Shown here one piece after another: positions 7,809 through 17,499 of a stretch of 64,000 bases of DNA. Every line of letters starts with the position of its first letter. Within the stretch, counting starts at the first letter, position 1. The notes under the pieces were generated by a model. That model searched no databases and was not told the origin of the DNA. It was given only the letters and a program-made list of their open reading frames with translations. The stretch is from Paraburkholderia phytofirmans PsJN. Lineage in GTDB: Bacteria > Pseudomonadota > Gammaproteobacteria > Burkholderiales > Burkholderiaceae. The stretch lies in NCBI RefSeq assembly GCF_000020125.1, contig NC_010681.1, positions 3,658,001 through 3,722,000 on the forward strand, written 5' to 3'. The translations under genes were made by a program, and so were the position numbers.

Positions 7809-9218
7809 ATGCAATCGAACACGGTTCACCCGTGCGACGAACGACTGCCCGCAGGCCAGTTGCTCACGCTCGGCATTCAGCATGTTCTGGTCATGTATGC
7901 CGGTGCCGTCGCGGTGCCGCTGATCATCGGCGCGGCGCTCAAGTTGCCGAAAGACCAGATCGCGTTCCTGATCAGCGCCGATCTGTTTTCCTGCGGCATC
8001 GCCACGCTGATCCAGACGCTCGGACTGTGGATTTTCGGCATCCGTCTGCCGGTCATCATGGGCTGCACGTTCGCGGCCGTCGGTCCGATGGTCGCGATCG
8101 GCACCAATCCCTCGCTCGGCATTCTCGATATTTTCGGCTCGACGATCGCGGCCGGTGTGGTCGGCATTCTGCTCGCGCCCGCGGTCGGCAAGTTGCTGCG
8201 GTTCTTCCCGCCAGTCGTGATCGGCGTGGTGATTTCGGTGATCGGCTTGTCGCTGATGGAAGTTGGCATCAACTGGGCGGCAGGCGGCGTGGGCAATCCC
8301 GATTACGGCAATCCGATCTACCTCGGCCTCTCGCTGACCGTGCTGATGCTGATTCTGTTGATCAACAAGTTCGCCAAGGGCTTCCTTGCCAATATCTCGG
8401 TGCTGCTCGGCATTGTCGCCGGCTTCGTGATCGCGCTGGCGATCGGCCGCGTCAACATGGAAGGCGTCACGCACGCACCGTGGGTCGGCTTCGTCATGCC
8501 GTTCCACTTCGGCCTGCCGCATTTCGATCCGCTCTCGATCGCGACGATGGTCACGGTGATGTTCGTCACCTTCATCGAATCGACCGGCATGTTCCTCGCG
8601 GTCGGCGACATGGTGGATCGTCCGGTCGATCAGAAGACGCTGGTGCGCGGCTTGCGCGTCGACGGCCTGGGCACGTTGATCGGCGGTATCTTCAACTCGT
8701 TCCCGCATACCTCGTTCTCGCAGAACGTCGGCCTGATCGGCGTGACCGGCGTGAAAAGCCGCTTTGTCTGCGCGATGGGCGGCGTGATCCTGGTGCTGCT
8801 GGGCCTGTTCCCGAAGATGGCGCAAGTGGTCGCGTCGGTGCCGGCTTTCGTGCTCGGCGGCGCGGGCATCGTGATGTTCGGCATGGTCGCGGCAAACGGC
8901 ATCAAGGTGCTGTCGAAGGTCGACTTCGTGAGGAATCACCACAACCTGTTCATCGTCGCGGTCAGTATCGGCCTGGGTCTCGTGCCGGTGGTGTCGCCGC
9001 ACTTCTTCTCGAAGCTGCCGCCGGCGCTTTCGCCGCTGTTGCATAGCGGGATTCTGCTGGCGTCGGTGTCGGCTGTGGTGCTGAACCTGATCTTCAACGG
9101 CGTAAAGAGCGAGAAAAAGGCACAGTGCGAAATTCGCAGCGCCGGACATGATTTCGACGGACGCGGCGGCAACGAGCCGCGCGGCGACGATATGCTGCGC
9201 GCAGTGGACGTGCACTGA
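7809..9218 (+). CDS. NCS2-family xanthine/urate permease
   Basis: Encodes 469 residues with 12-14 predicted membrane helices. The segment FIESTGMFLAVGDMVD and the following FNSFPHTSFSQNVGLIGVTG are the NCS2 signature; SFPHTSFSQN and the GVKSRFVC that follows fit the urate/xanthine branch rather than the uracil branch. It would be an inner-membrane proton symporter importing purine bases. The ATG at 7809 is preceded by GGAG at 7795-7798; ATG 7791 and GTG 7746 lack ribosome sites. The last 35 residues are polar and less typical. Exact substrate (xanthine, urate or both) cannot be decided from sequence alone. Confidence 0.88.
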   Translation: MQSNTVHPCDERLPAGQLLTLGIQHVLVMYAGAVAVPLIIGAALKLPKDQIAFLISADLFSCGIATLIQTLGLWIFGIRLPVIMGCTFAAVGPMVAIGTNPSLGILDIFGSTIAAGVVGILLAPAVGKLLRFFPPVVIGVVISVIGLSLMEVGINWAAGGVGNPDYGNPIYLGLSLTVLMLILLINKFAKGFLANISVLLGIVAGFVIALAIGRVNMEGVTHAPWVGFVMPFHFGLPHFDPLSIATMVTVMFVTFIESTGMFLAVGDMVDRPVDQKTLVRGLRVDGLGTLIGGIFNSFPHTSFSQNVGLIGVTGVKSRFVCAMGGVILVLLGLFPKMAQVVASVPAFVLGGAGIVMFGMVAANGIKVLSKVDFVRNHHNLFIVAVSIGLGLVPVVSPHFFSKLPPALSPLLHSGILLASVSAVVLNLIFNGVKSEKKAQCEIRSAGHDFDGRGGNEPRGDDMLRAVDVH

Positions 9219-9275
9219 GCGATACGCAACGCTTAGGGCGCTTGCGCGAACGAGAGATCGCGCGAGCGCTGCGGA

Positions 9276-9315
9276 TAAAAAAACGCCACGGCGCAAATGC
9301 CGTGGCGTTTTTTTT
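9276..9315. terminator. Bidirectional Rho-independent terminator
   Basis: CGCCACGGC (9284-9292) pairs with GCCGTGGCG (9299-9307) around a short loop, preceded by an A-run and followed by eight Ts. It can serve both the rightward permease gene and the leftward efflux operon. Confidence 0.93.
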
Positions 9316-9386
9316 GACTGGCTGTGTAGGACGGCTTTGCTGAAACTGGAAACCCGCCCTACGCAGTCGACGCTACATCTCGAGTC

Positions 9387-10964
9387 TCAACCCGCCGTGG
9401 CCGCCGAAGCCGCCACCGGCGCGCTTGCCGCACCGTAATCGACCGGTGCATCGGCCGGACGCGGCTGATCGCCGTTGTGTTCAATCCAGCCGCCGCCGAG
9501 TACCTGATACAACGTCACTAGGTTCTGCAGACGCTCCATGCGGGCCGTGACCAGCAACTGCTGCGACGAATACAGATCGGTCTGCGCGGTCAGCACGGTC
9601 AGATAGCTGTCGACACCATTCGTATAACGCAGGTTCGACAGATCCAGCCGGCGCTGTTCGGCAAAAGTATTGCGCTCCAGCGCCTGGATCTGCTGATCGT
9701 ACGTGCCACGCGCTGCCAGCGCGTCCGCCACATCGCGGAAGGCCGACTGGATCGCTTTTTCATACGTGGCGATCTGGACTTTCTTCTGGATGTTGGCGAG
9801 ATCGAGGTTGGCGAGATTCTGCCCGCCCTCGAAGATCGGCAGCGTGATCGACGGCGCGAAGCTCCACGCCGCCGAACCCGGCTTGAACAAACCGCCGAGC
9901 GACGGGCTGAGCGTGCCGAAGCTGCCGGTCAGCGAGACCTTCGGGAAGAACGCCGCGCGCGCCGCGCCAATGTTCGCGTTGGCGGCCAGCAGATTCTCTT
10001 CGGCCTCCATGATGTCCGGACGGCGCGTCAGCAGGTCGGACGGCAGACCCGCCGGAATATCCGTGAGCAGATTCTGGTTGTCCAGCGTCATGCCCGGCGG
10101 CAGATCGTCCGGCAGCGGCTCGCCGATCAGCAGCACGAGCGCGTTATCCGCTTGCGCCCGCAGACGCATCTGCTGCTGCAGGTTGGCCTGAGCCTGCTCG
10201 ACCACGGTTTGCGACTGACGCAGATCCAGCTCCGAACCGGTGCCGTTGTCGAACTGCAACTTGGCGATCCGATACGATTCCTGCGAGGTCTTCAGCGTGT
10301 TCTGCGTGACTTTCAACAGATCGTCGAGCTCGAGCACGGTCATGTACTGGGTCGCGACCTGCGAGACCAGCGAGATTTCCGCCGCCTTGCGCGCCTGAGC
10401 CGTAGCCAGGTACTGCGCCAACGCCTGATCCTTCAAGCTCTGAATCCGCCCGAAGAAGTCGATTTCCCAGGACGCGTTCAGACCGACCGAATACGTGTTG
10501 GTAATCGTCTGCCCCGCGAATGACAGATTCTTTGGCGTACGTTGCTTGCTTTGCGAAGCCGCGGCGTCGAGCGTCGGCAGCAGACCGGCGCGAACGATCC
10601 GATACTGCGCCGCCGACGCCTGCATGTTCAGCACCGACACGCGCAGATCGCGGTTGTTCTTCAGCGCGATCTCGATCAACCGCTGCATGCGCGGATCGAC
10701 GAAGAAATCGCGCCAGCCGATATCCACCGCGGCCTGGCCGTTCGCGCTGCGCGCCGCGTTCGTCGCGCCGGGCTGCTGCTTGCCCGTCTGGGTCGCGTCG
10801 GTCTGGCCCGCGCCCGGCTGGGTCGCGCCCGGTTGCGTGTCGTACACGCCGCCGGTCGGGAAGGTGCTCGTCGTGGGTGGCGCCGGGCGCTCGTACTTCG
10901 GCGCCATCGTGCAACCCGCGGCGAACAGCGCGACCGCCACTGCAATCAGAGAGTGTTTTTGCAT
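9387..10964 (-). CDS. oprB: RND efflux outer-membrane lipoprotein (OprM/OprB family)
   Basis: Encodes 525 residues. The signal peptide ends in a lipobox, FAAG|C with Cys18, so the protein is lipidated. A Gln/Pro/Gly/Thr-rich linker (about 43-70, TQPGATQPGAGQ) precedes two outer-membrane-efflux repeats; GWRDFFVDPRMQRLIEIAL and FDNGTGSELDL are family-typical. It forms the trimeric exit duct of a tripartite drug pump. The start at 10964 is one base past the stop of the pump gene; an upstream extension would overlap the pump gene and is rejected. A DNA spacer reaches the shared terminator at 9276-9315. Confidence 0.93.
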   Translation of the reverse strand: MQKHSLIAVAVALFAAGCTMAPKYERPAPPTTSTFPTGGVYDTQPGATQPGAGQTDATQTGKQQPGATNAARSANGQAAVDIGWRDFFVDPRMQRLIEIALKNNRDLRVSVLNMQASAAQYRIVRAGLLPTLDAAASQSKQRTPKNLSFAGQTITNTYSVGLNASWEIDFFGRIQSLKDQALAQYLATAQARKAAEISLVSQVATQYMTVLELDDLLKVTQNTLKTSQESYRIAKLQFDNGTGSELDLRQSQTVVEQAQANLQQQMRLRAQADNALVLLIGEPLPDDLPPGMTLDNQNLLTDIPAGLPSDLLTRRPDIMEAEENLLAANANIGAARAAFFPKVSLTGSFGTLSPSLGGLFKPGSAAWSFAPSITLPIFEGGQNLANLDLANIQKKVQIATYEKAIQSAFRDVADALAARGTYDQQIQALERNTFAEQRRLDLSNLRYTNGVDSYLTVLTAQTDLYSSQQLLVTARMERLQNLVTLYQVLGGGWIEHNGDQPRPADAPVDYGAASAPVAASAATAG

Positions 10965-10965
10965 C

Positions 10966-13900
10966 TCAATGTCCGTCCTTGCCCGAGCCTTCATCAGCCG
11001 ACCCGCCCGCCGAACCGCCGCCCTGGCCGTCATGCGGATGGTGCTGGTTGTAGTGTGCGAGCGCCTCATCCGGGTCTTCCTTTTCACCGCCGAATTTCGC
11101 GCGGATCACGACGAAGAACATCGGGATCATGAAAATGGCGAGGAAGGTCGCCGTCAACATCCCGCCGATCACGCCGGTACCGATCGCGTGCTGGCTGGCC
11201 GAACCCGCGCCGTTACTGATCGCGAGCGGCATCACGCCGAGAATGAACGCGAGCGAGGTCATCAGAATCGGACGCAACCGCAGACGCGCTGCTTCCAGCG
11301 CGGCCTCGATCGGCCCCATGCCTTCACCCTGCTGCAGCTCGCGGGCGAATTCCACGATCAGAATCGCGTTCTTCGCCGACAGACCCACGGTGGTCAACAG
11401 ACCCACCTGGAAGAACACGTCGTTCTCGAGTCCGCGCAGCGTAGCGGCCAGCAGTGCGCCGATCACGCCGAGCGGCACCACCATGATCACCGAGAACGGG
11501 ATCGACCAGCTTTCATACAGCGCCGCGAGACACAGGAACACGACGAGGATCGAGATGCCGTACAGAATCGGCGCCTGCGAACCGGACTGGCGTTCCTGCA
11601 GCGACAGACCCGTCCACTCGTAGCCCACGCCGGCCGGCAGCTTCGCCACGAGCGCTTCCATAGCCGTCATGGCTTGACCGGTCGACTTGCCCGGTGCCGC
11701 CGCGCCCTGGATTTCCACCGCGGAAATACCGTTGTAGCGCTCCAGCTTCGGCGAACCGTAGGTCCACGTGCCGCTGGCGAACGACGAGAACGGCACCATG
11801 CCACCCGCGCTATTGCGCACGTACCACGCGTTCAGGTCTTCCGGCGTCATGCGGAACGGAGCATCGCCTTGCAGATACACCTTCTTGATCCGGCCGTCGG
11901 TATCGAGGAAGTTGTTCACGTACTGCGACGCCCACGCGATCGAGAACGTCTGGTCGATCGCGGACAGCGACACGCCGAGGGCCGAAGCCTTCTCGTGATC
12001 GATATCCACCTTGAACTGCGGCGTGTCGTTCAGGCCGTTCGGACGCACCTGAGCCAGCGTCGGATCTTTCGCCGCCATGCCCAGCAACATGTTGCGTGCT
12101 TCCATCAGCTTTTCGTGACCGACGCCCGCGCGATCCTGCAATTCGAAGTCGAAGCCCGCGGCCGTGCCGAGTTCAGGAATCGACGGCGGATTCACCGGAT
12201 ACACCAGCGCGTTCTTGTAGCTGCCGAAGTGCATGAAGAGACGACCCACCAGCGCCTGCACCTTCTGATCCGAGTGCTGACGTTGCGCGTAATCCTTCAT
12301 CCGCACGAACACGAGACCCGCATTCTGGCCACGGCCGGCGAAGCTGAAGCCGTTCACGGTAAAGGTCGATTCGACAATGCTCTTCTCGGTGTTGAGCAGA
12401 TAGTCGGACACGTCCTTCAACGCGCGCGCCGTGGTTTCCTGCGTCGAGCCCGACGGCGTTTGCACCAGCACGAACATCGTGCCCTGGTCTTCGTCAGGCA
12501 GGAACGACTTGGGCAACTTCACGAACAGCAGACCGACCGCGAAAATCACCACCATATAGATGATTAGCCAACGGCCCGAGCGCTTGATCACGTGGTGCAC
12601 ACCCGAGTGATACTTGTCGCGGCTCTTGTTGAAGGTGCGGTTGAACCAGCCGAAGAAACCGGTGGTTTTTTCCTGATGCCCCTGCTCGATCGGCTTGAGA
12701 ATCGTCGCGCACAATGCCGGCGTCAGAATCAACGCGACCAGCACCGACAGCACCATGGCCGCCACGATCGTCAGCGAGAACTGCCGGTAAATTGCGCCGA
12801 CCGAACCGCCCGAGAACGCCACCGGCACGAACACCGCCGACAGCACGAGCGCCACGCCGACCAGCGCGCCGGTAATCTGATCCATCGCCTTGCGGGTGGC
12901 ATCTCGAGGCGACAAGCCCTCCTCCTGCATCACCCGCTCGACGTTTTCCACCACCACGATCGCATCGTCCACCAGCAAGCCGATCGCCAGCACGAGCCCG
13001 AACATGGACAGCGTGTTGATCGAGAAGCCCACCAGACCCATGATCGCGAACGTGCCCAGCAGCACCACCGGCACGGCGATCGTCGGGATCAGCGTGGCGC
13101 GCAGGTTCTGCAGGAACAGGTACATGACCAGGAACACCAGCACGATACCTTCGAGCAGCGTCTTGACCACTTCTTCGATCGACAGGCGCACGAACGGCGT
13201 GGTGTCGTACGGGTACTGCACCACCAGACCGTGCGGGAAGTACTTCGACAGTTCGGCGACCTTCGCGCGCACCGCCTTCGCGGTAGCCAGCGCATTCGCG
13301 CCGGTAGCGAGCTGGATACCGAAGCCTGCCGTCGGCTGGCCGTTGTACTTGGTGTCGAAGTTGTAGTTTTCGCCGCCCAGCTCGATGCGTGCCACGTCCT
13401 TGATGCGAACCCGCGAACCGTCCTGGTTCACCTTCAGCAGCACGTTGCCGAACTGTTCAGGCGTATTCAGCAGCGTGGCTTCCGTGATGGTGGCCTGCAG
13501 CACCTGGCCCGGCACGGAAGGCGTGCCGCCGAGCGAACCGCCCGCGACCTGCACGTTCTGCGCTTGCAACGCGGTTTCGACGTCCACCGGCGTGAGGCCG
13601 AAGTTGGTCAGCTTGTTCGCGTCCAGCCAGATCCGCATGGCGTACTGCGAACCGAACAGCGTCACCGTGCCCACGCCGTCGATACGGCTGACCGGATCCT
13701 GAATGTTCGACGCGACGTAGTTCGCCAGGTCGTACTTGTTCATGCTGCCGTCTTCGGACACGAACGCCATGACCAGCAAGAAGCTGCTGCTCGACTTCGT
13801 GACCTTGGTGCCCAACTGCTGCACGGCTTGCGGCAGGAGCGGCGTGGCGAGCTGCAGCTTGTTCTGCACCTGCACCTGCGCGATGTCAGGATTGGTGCCG

Positions 13901-14187
13901 GCCGCGAACGTCAACGTGATGGTTGCCGTACCGGAGTCGTCCGAGGTGGACGACAGATACAGCAAGTGGTCGAGACCACTCATCTGCTGCTCGATCACCT
14001 GCGTGACGGTGTTTTCCACCGTCTTCGCCGATGCGCCCGGGTACGTCGCGCTGATCTGCACGGCCGGCGGCGCGATGGTCGGGTACTGCGCGATCGGCAA
14101 TGTGAAGACCGACGCGATACCCGCGAGCATCAGAATAATGGCGATCACCCATGCAAAAATCGGGCGATCAATGAAGAACTTTGCCAT
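10966..14187 (-). CDS. bpeB: RND multidrug efflux pump, inner-membrane subunit (AcrB/BpeB family)
   Basis: Encodes 1073 residues, with twelve membrane helices and two large periplasmic loops as in Acr[19 protein letters not shown] is the typical start. The proton relay is intact: the Asp pair in [15 protein letters not shown] (helix 4), Lys in [14 protein letters not shown] (helix 10) and Arg in [11 protein letters not shown]. It exports lipophilic drugs by proton antiport with the adaptor upstream and the outer-membrane duct downstream. The C-terminal 40 residues are Gly/His/Asp-rich and cytoplasmic. Assignment to the BpeB branch is inferred from sequence feel and the divergent TetR gene. 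Confidence 0.96.
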   Translation of the reverse strand: MAKFFIDRPIFAWVIAIILMLAGIASVFTLPIAQYPTIAPPAVQISATYPGASAKTVENTVTQVIEQQMSGLDHLLYLSSTSDDSGTATITLTFAAGTNPDIAQVQVQNKLQLATPLLPQAVQQLGTKVTKSSSSFLLVMAFVSEDGSMNKYDLANYVASNIQDPVSRIDGVGTVTLFGSQYAMRIWLDANKLTNFGLTPVDVETALQAQNVQVAGGSLGGTPSVPGQVLQATITEATLLNTPEQFGNVLLKVNQDGSRVRIKDVARIELGGENYNFDTKYNGQPTAGFGIQLATGANALATAKAVRAKVAELSKYFPHGLVVQYPYDTTPFVRLSIEEVVKTLLEGIVLVFLVMYLFLQNLRATLIPTIAVPVVLLGTFAIMGLVGFSINTLSMFGLVLAIGLLVDDAIVVVENVERVMQEEGLSPRDATRKAMDQITGALVGVALVLSAVFVPVAFSGGSVGAIYRQFSLTIVAAMVLSVLVALILTPALCATILKPIEQGHQEKTTGFFGWFNRTFNKSRDKYHSGVHHVIKRSGRWLIIYMVVIFAVGLLFVKLPKSFLPDEDQGTMFVLVQTPSGSTQETTARALKDVSDYLLNTEKSIVESTFTVNGFSFAGRGQNAGLVFVRMKDYAQRQHSDQKVQALVGRLFMHFGSYKNALVYPVNPPSIPELGTAAGFDFELQDRAGVGHEKLMEARNMLLGMAAKDPTLAQVRPNGLNDTPQFKVDIDHEKASALGVSLSAIDQTFSIAWASQYVNNFLDTDGRIKKVYLQGDAPFRMTPEDLNAWYVRNSAGGMVPFSSFASGTWTYGSPKLERYNGISAVEIQGAAAPGKSTGQAMTAMEALVAKLPAGVGYEWTGLSLQERQSGSQAPILYGISILVVFLCLAALYESWSIPFSVIMVVPLGVIGALLAATLRGLENDVFFQVGLLTTVGLSAKNAILIVEFARELQQGEGMGPIEAALEAARLRLRPILMTSLAFILGVMPLAISNGAGSASQHAIGTGVIGGMLTATFLAIFMIPMFFVVIRAKFGGEKEDPDEALAHYNQHHPHDGQGGGSAGGSADEGSGKDGH

Positions 14188-14205
14188 GAGGCGGGCTCCC
14201 TGTTA

Positions 14206-15438
14206 TTACGCGCCCGATGCAGCGGAGGCAGGTTGTGCCGTCTGCGCAGCACCGCTGGCGGCCGGCGCGCTCTGAGCAGCAGCGCCGGAAGCGGGTGTGG
14301 CGGGAAGTTGCGCGGCAACGGTCTTGACCTGCATGCCGGGCTTCGCCTTGTCGGTGCCCTGCACGATCACGCGGTCGCCCGGCTTCAGGCCGCTTTCGAC
14401 CACCCAGTTCGAACCGTACGTGCCCGACGTGACCAGCTGACGCAACGCCACCTTATTGTCGTCACCGACGACCAGCGCGGTCGGCTGACCCTTCTGGTCA
14501 TGCGTGATGCCGACTTGCGGTACGACGAGCGCATTCTCGTTGACGCCTTCTTCGATGCGCGCGCGCACGAACATGCCCGGCAGCAGCACCTTGTCCGCGT
14601 TCTTGAAGATCGCGCGCACGGTAACCGAACCCGTGCCCTGGTCGACCGTCACGTCGGTGAACTGCAGCTTGCCCTTCTCCGAATAGGTGCGGCCGTCTTC
14701 CAGAATCAGCGACACCTTGGCGGCGTCCGGACCCGTGGTCTTCAGGCGCCCTTCCTGCATGTCGCGGCGCAGCTTCAGCCCGTCGAGGCTAGATTGCGTC
14801 AGGTCCACATAGACCGGATCCAGCGTCTGCACGGTCGCCATCAACGTCGCGGCGCTCGCCTGTACGTAGGCGCCCGGCGTGACCTGCGAGATGCCGACCT
14901 GGCCGCTCACCGGCGAAACCACATCCGTGTAGCCGAGGTTGATCTGCGCCGTGTCGACCGCCGCCTTGCCCGCGGCGACGTCAGCCGCGGCCTGGCCTTC
15001 CGAAGCCACCGCGTTGTCGTAGTCCTGCTTGCTGACCGCGTTGGCGGCGACCAGCACCTTGTAGCGATTGGCCTGCGCCGTGGTCGACACGAGGTTGGCC
15101 TGCGCCTTCGCCAGCGTCGCCTTGGCGTTGTTCAGCGTGGCGATGTACGGCGCCGGATCGATCTTGTACAGACGTTGACCCGCTTTGACCTGGCTGCCTT
15201 CCGTAAACTCGCGGCGCAACACGATGCCGTCGACCCGCGCGCGCACTTGCGCGACGAGGAAGGCACTGGTGCGGCCGGGCAATTCGGTGACGACGGGCAC
15301 GGCCGTCGGCTGAACGGTGACGACGCCGACTTCCGGCGTCTGTTGCGGCGGGGCAGATTGTTTTGGTCCGCACGCTGCCAGCAATACGGCAGCCGTCGCG
15401 GCACTGATTAAGCGGAATGGAACCCGTTCGACGCGCAT
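14206..15438 (-). CDS. bpeA: RND efflux periplasmic adaptor lipoprotein (AcrA/BpeA family)
   Basis: Encodes 410 residues. The signal peptide ends at LLAA|C (Cys23), a lipobox. Then come barrel-sandwich and lipoyl halves (PGRTSAFLVAQVRARVDGIV and PVSGQVGISQVTPGAYV), an alpha-hairpin rich in Ala/Lys/Gln (about 110-180), and a membrane-proximal domain (VRARIEEGVNENALVVPQVGI). The tail is Ala/Ser/Pro low complexity. It links the inner-membrane pump to the outer-membrane duct. The ATG at 15438 has AGAGGT seven bases upstream; longer in-frame extension into the promoter region is rejected. First gene of the operon. Confidence 0.94.
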   Translation of the reverse strand: MRVERVPFRLISAATAAVLLAACGPKQSAPPQQTPEVGVVTVQPTAVPVVTELPGRTSAFLVAQVRARVDGIVLRREFTEGSQVKAGQRLYKIDPAPYIATLNNAKATLAKAQANLVSTTAQANRYKVLVAANAVSKQDYDNAVASEGQAAADVAAGKAAVDTAQINLGYTDVVSPVSGQVGISQVTPGAYVQASAATLMATVQTLDPVYVDLTQSSLDGLKLRRDMQEGRLKTTGPDAAKVSLILEDGRTYSEKGKLQFTDVTVDQGTGSVTVRAIFKNADKVLLPGMFVRARIEEGVNENALVVPQVGITHDQKGQPTALVVGDDNKVALRQLVTSGTYGSNWVVESGLKPGDRVIVQGTDKAKPGMQVKTVAAQLPATPASGAAAQSAPAASGAAQTAQPASAASGA

Positions 15439-15866
15439 GGAGCGACCTCTGTCAAAGACTGAGAATGAAAAAGTGCGCGCATCCCTACCCCGGGGACGAC
15501 AGCGCACACATGCGTCTTGCGACGCCTGACCGGACACCCGCGGACGCACACCGAACCTGCAGGGCATCCTGAGCGAAATGCGCCATACCGGGGAAATGCC
15601 GCACGGCGCCGCCCGTCCGGGCACGGCGCGAAGAGCGTTTTGAAAGGCAACAGTGACGGATATTAACGTTTCGTCACGGCTTGGGCTATCCGATCGTGGG
15701 ATGCTATTATATATACATTCACGAATGCATGTAAAAGTGCGTTTATCTCTTGCTGGCGGGGGGCTTGCAAGATCGCTTCGTAATTCGCTCAACGGTAGAC
15801 GGATTGTCATCGAGCGTACTTAAAAACGCTCGGGAAAACCCCACAATCAGGGCAGGTCATTCCAAC
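15439..15866. other. Divergent control region of the efflux operon and its repressor
   Basis: The 428 bases between the leftward bpeA and rightward tetR genes contain no gene. They hold the operon promoter and operator at 15706-15735, a roughly 260-base leader ahead of bpeA, and the tetR leader. A plausible rightward promoter, TTGGGC (15681-15686) with TATTAT (15705-15710) and an 18-base gap, overlaps the same operator, so one bound repressor could block both directions. Confidence 0.7.
15706..15735 (-). promoter_or_regulatory. Efflux operon promoter with AcrR-like operator
   Basis: Reading leftward, TTTACA (15735-15730) and TATAAT (15711-15706) stand 18 bases apart, a near-consensus sigma-70 promoter for bpeA. 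A 24-bp imperfect dyad at 15710-15733 fills the spacer: halves TATATACATTCA and CGAATGCATGTA, 9 of 12 positions symmetric. It matches about 19 of 24 positions of the E. coli AcrR operator as I remember it. The adjacent TetR repressor is the obvious binder. Confidence 0.8.
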
Positions 15867-16526
15867 ATGGTCAGAAGAACCAAAGAAGAGGCGCAGGAGA
15901 CGCGCAACAGTATCCTCGACGCGGCTGAACGGGTCTTCTTCGAGAAAGGCGTATCGCGCACGTCGCTTGCCGATATCGCGCAGGCCGCCGGTGTCACACG
16001 CGGTGCCATTTACTGGCACTTCGCGCATAAAAGCGATCTGTTCACTGAAATGTTCGACCGCGTGCTTCTGCCGCTGGACGAACTCAAAGCCGCCTCGCAA
16101 GATCCCAACGAGCCCGATCCGCTCGGACGTCTGATGGAAATCTGCACGGTCTGTCTGCGCGACACCGCAAACGATCCGCAGCGCCGGCGCGTGTTCGACA
16201 TCCTGTTTCTGAAATGCGAGCTGGTCGAGGAAATGGGCCCGGTGATGGTCCGCTATCAAACCAACATGCGCGAAGGGCTCCAGAAAATCGAAGGCGGTCT
16301 GCGCAATGCCATCTCCAAAGGCCAACTGCCCGCGGATCTGAACACGAAGCTGGCCGCGGCGATGGTGCATGCGTTTGTCAGCGGTTCGCTGCGCGACATG
16401 CTGTTTTTGCCCGACGCCACGGATTTCGGCGCCCATGCCGTGCAGATGGTCGAAGGCATGTTCGACGCGCTGAAGCTGAGCCCGGCATTGCGCAATGGAC
16501 ATGCGCAGCGGAGCGGCGGCGGTTAG
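15867..16526 (+). CDS. bpeR: TetR-family repressor of the RND efflux operon (AcrR/BpeR type)
   Basis: Encodes 219 residues. The N-terminal helix-turn-helix, about 10-57, reads RNSILDAAERVFFEKGVSRT then LADIAQAAGVTRGAIYWHF, the classic TetR/AcrR pattern; the rest is a helical ligand-binding domain with the TetR_C-type AcrR segment. It lies divergent to the efflux operon, with an AcrR-like operator between them, so it very probably represses the pump and itself, released by drug binding. The ATG at 15867 begins the MVRRTKEEA stretch common to these repressors; an in-frame extension upstream would cover the operator and is rejected. Confidence 0.92.
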   Translation: MVRRTKEEAQETRNSILDAAERVFFEKGVSRTSLADIAQAAGVTRGAIYWHFAHKSDLFTEMFDRVLLPLDELKAASQDPNEPDPLGRLMEICTVCLRDTANDPQRRRVFDILFLKCELVEEMGPVMVRYQTNMREGLQKIEGGLRNAISKGQLPADLNTKLAAAMVHAFVSGSLRDMLFLPDATDFGAHAVQMVEGMFDALKLSPALRNGHAQRSGGG

Positions 16527-16701
16527 CCGATCGCCTGACGAACGCGATCGACGCAAAAATGGCGGACGGGTGAGTGACCCGCCGCCCTGGTTTCAAGCGC
16601 GGCATGCGTGATGCCGCATTCTTTACTTTGTACTTCCCGCCGAGCCGTAGCGCCGCATCCTTATATAGCAGCGCTCGACGCCGCCGCCGTCCGTACTTTC
16701 T

Positions 16702-17334
16702 TTACGCCGCGGCCCGCGTGGCCCTTGCCTTCTGATTCGACGCATAGATATTGCCGCGCTCCAACGGCGCCCCACTCTGCACGGCGGCGAGCCACTCGTC
16801 CGTGCTCGCCACCGCCGCGAAACGCGACTGCAGCACCACGCTGAACACCCGGTGGATGTCCTGCGCGCTGGCGAAACCCGCGCTGTTCTCATACGGCACC
16901 GAACCCGTCGCGTCGTGCAGGAATTCGACGGCCAGCCCCGAGTGAACCGCGTGGTTGATGGTCGACGCGTCGCAGTTGTGTGTCATGTAGCCGGTCACCG
17001 TCAGCGTGTCGATTTGACGCGCGGCGAGCCAGTCGGCGAGATCGGTGCCGGTGAAAGCGCTGGGCAGCGACTTTTCCACGTAATGATCGCGAGGCCGCTC
17101 GCCCACCACGGGATGCAGCTCCGCCCCGCTGCTGCCACGCGCGAACAACGGCGAGCTGGCCGGCGCGAAGTTCTGCACGACCACTACCGGCACCCCGGCG
17201 GCCCGCGCCGCATCCATCGCGTGGCCGATGTTGGCGAGCGAGCTATGTACGTCCGGGTATTCGATCGGCAGATCGCCGCTCACGTATTCGTTCTGCACGT
17301 CGATGACGATCAGCGCACGGCGCGGTGTGGTCAT
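16702..17334 (-). CDS. Isochorismatase-family cysteine hydrolase
   Basis: Encodes 210 residues. The catalytic triad of the family is visible: Asp12 in LIVIDVQNEY, Lys88 in YVEKSLPSAF and Cys121 in YMTHNCDAST, with the cis-peptide region GYMTH before the Cys. Members hydrolyse amide or ether bonds (nicotinamidase, N-carbamoylsarcosine amidase, isochorismatase); the substrate here cannot be read from the motifs. It is divergent from a GlxA-type AraC regulator 165 bases away, a common pairing suggesting local control. The C-terminal end SNQKARATRAAA is basic and probably disordered. Confidence 0.85.
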   Translation of the reverse strand: MTTPRRALIVIDVQNEYVSGDLPIEYPDVHSSLANIGHAMDAARAAGVPVVVVQNFAPASSPLFARGSSGAELHPVVGERPRDHYVEKSLPSAFTGTDLADWLAARQIDTLTVTGYMTHNCDASTINHAVHSGLAVEFLHDATGSVPYENSAGFASAQDIHRVFSVVLQSRFAAVASTDEWLAAVQSGAPLERGNIYASNQKARATRAAA

Positions 17335-17499
17335 GGCAAGACTCCTCGGTCAGGTAAGGGGCCGCGCGGCCGGCTCCGGTTTGGACCCGGCACGAGCAGC
17401 GGCGATGAATGCATTGTTCCCTCGCGGCTAGCTTCCCGACAGCGACCCGAATGACAAGATTCGCTAGAATCGGGCCATCGTCGGAATTCGGGGTGACTG

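Noticed and set aside
7581..9296. 571-codon open frame opposite the purine permease
   Set aside because: It is antisense to a clear NCS2 gene; the product is Arg/His/Asp/Gln-rich with no domain, the usual mirror of GC-rich codon bias.
12592..15411. 939-codon open frame opposite the RND pump and adaptor genes
   Set aside because: Both opposite genes are certain members of known families; the antisense product is His/Arg/Gln/Asp-rich with no recognisable domain.
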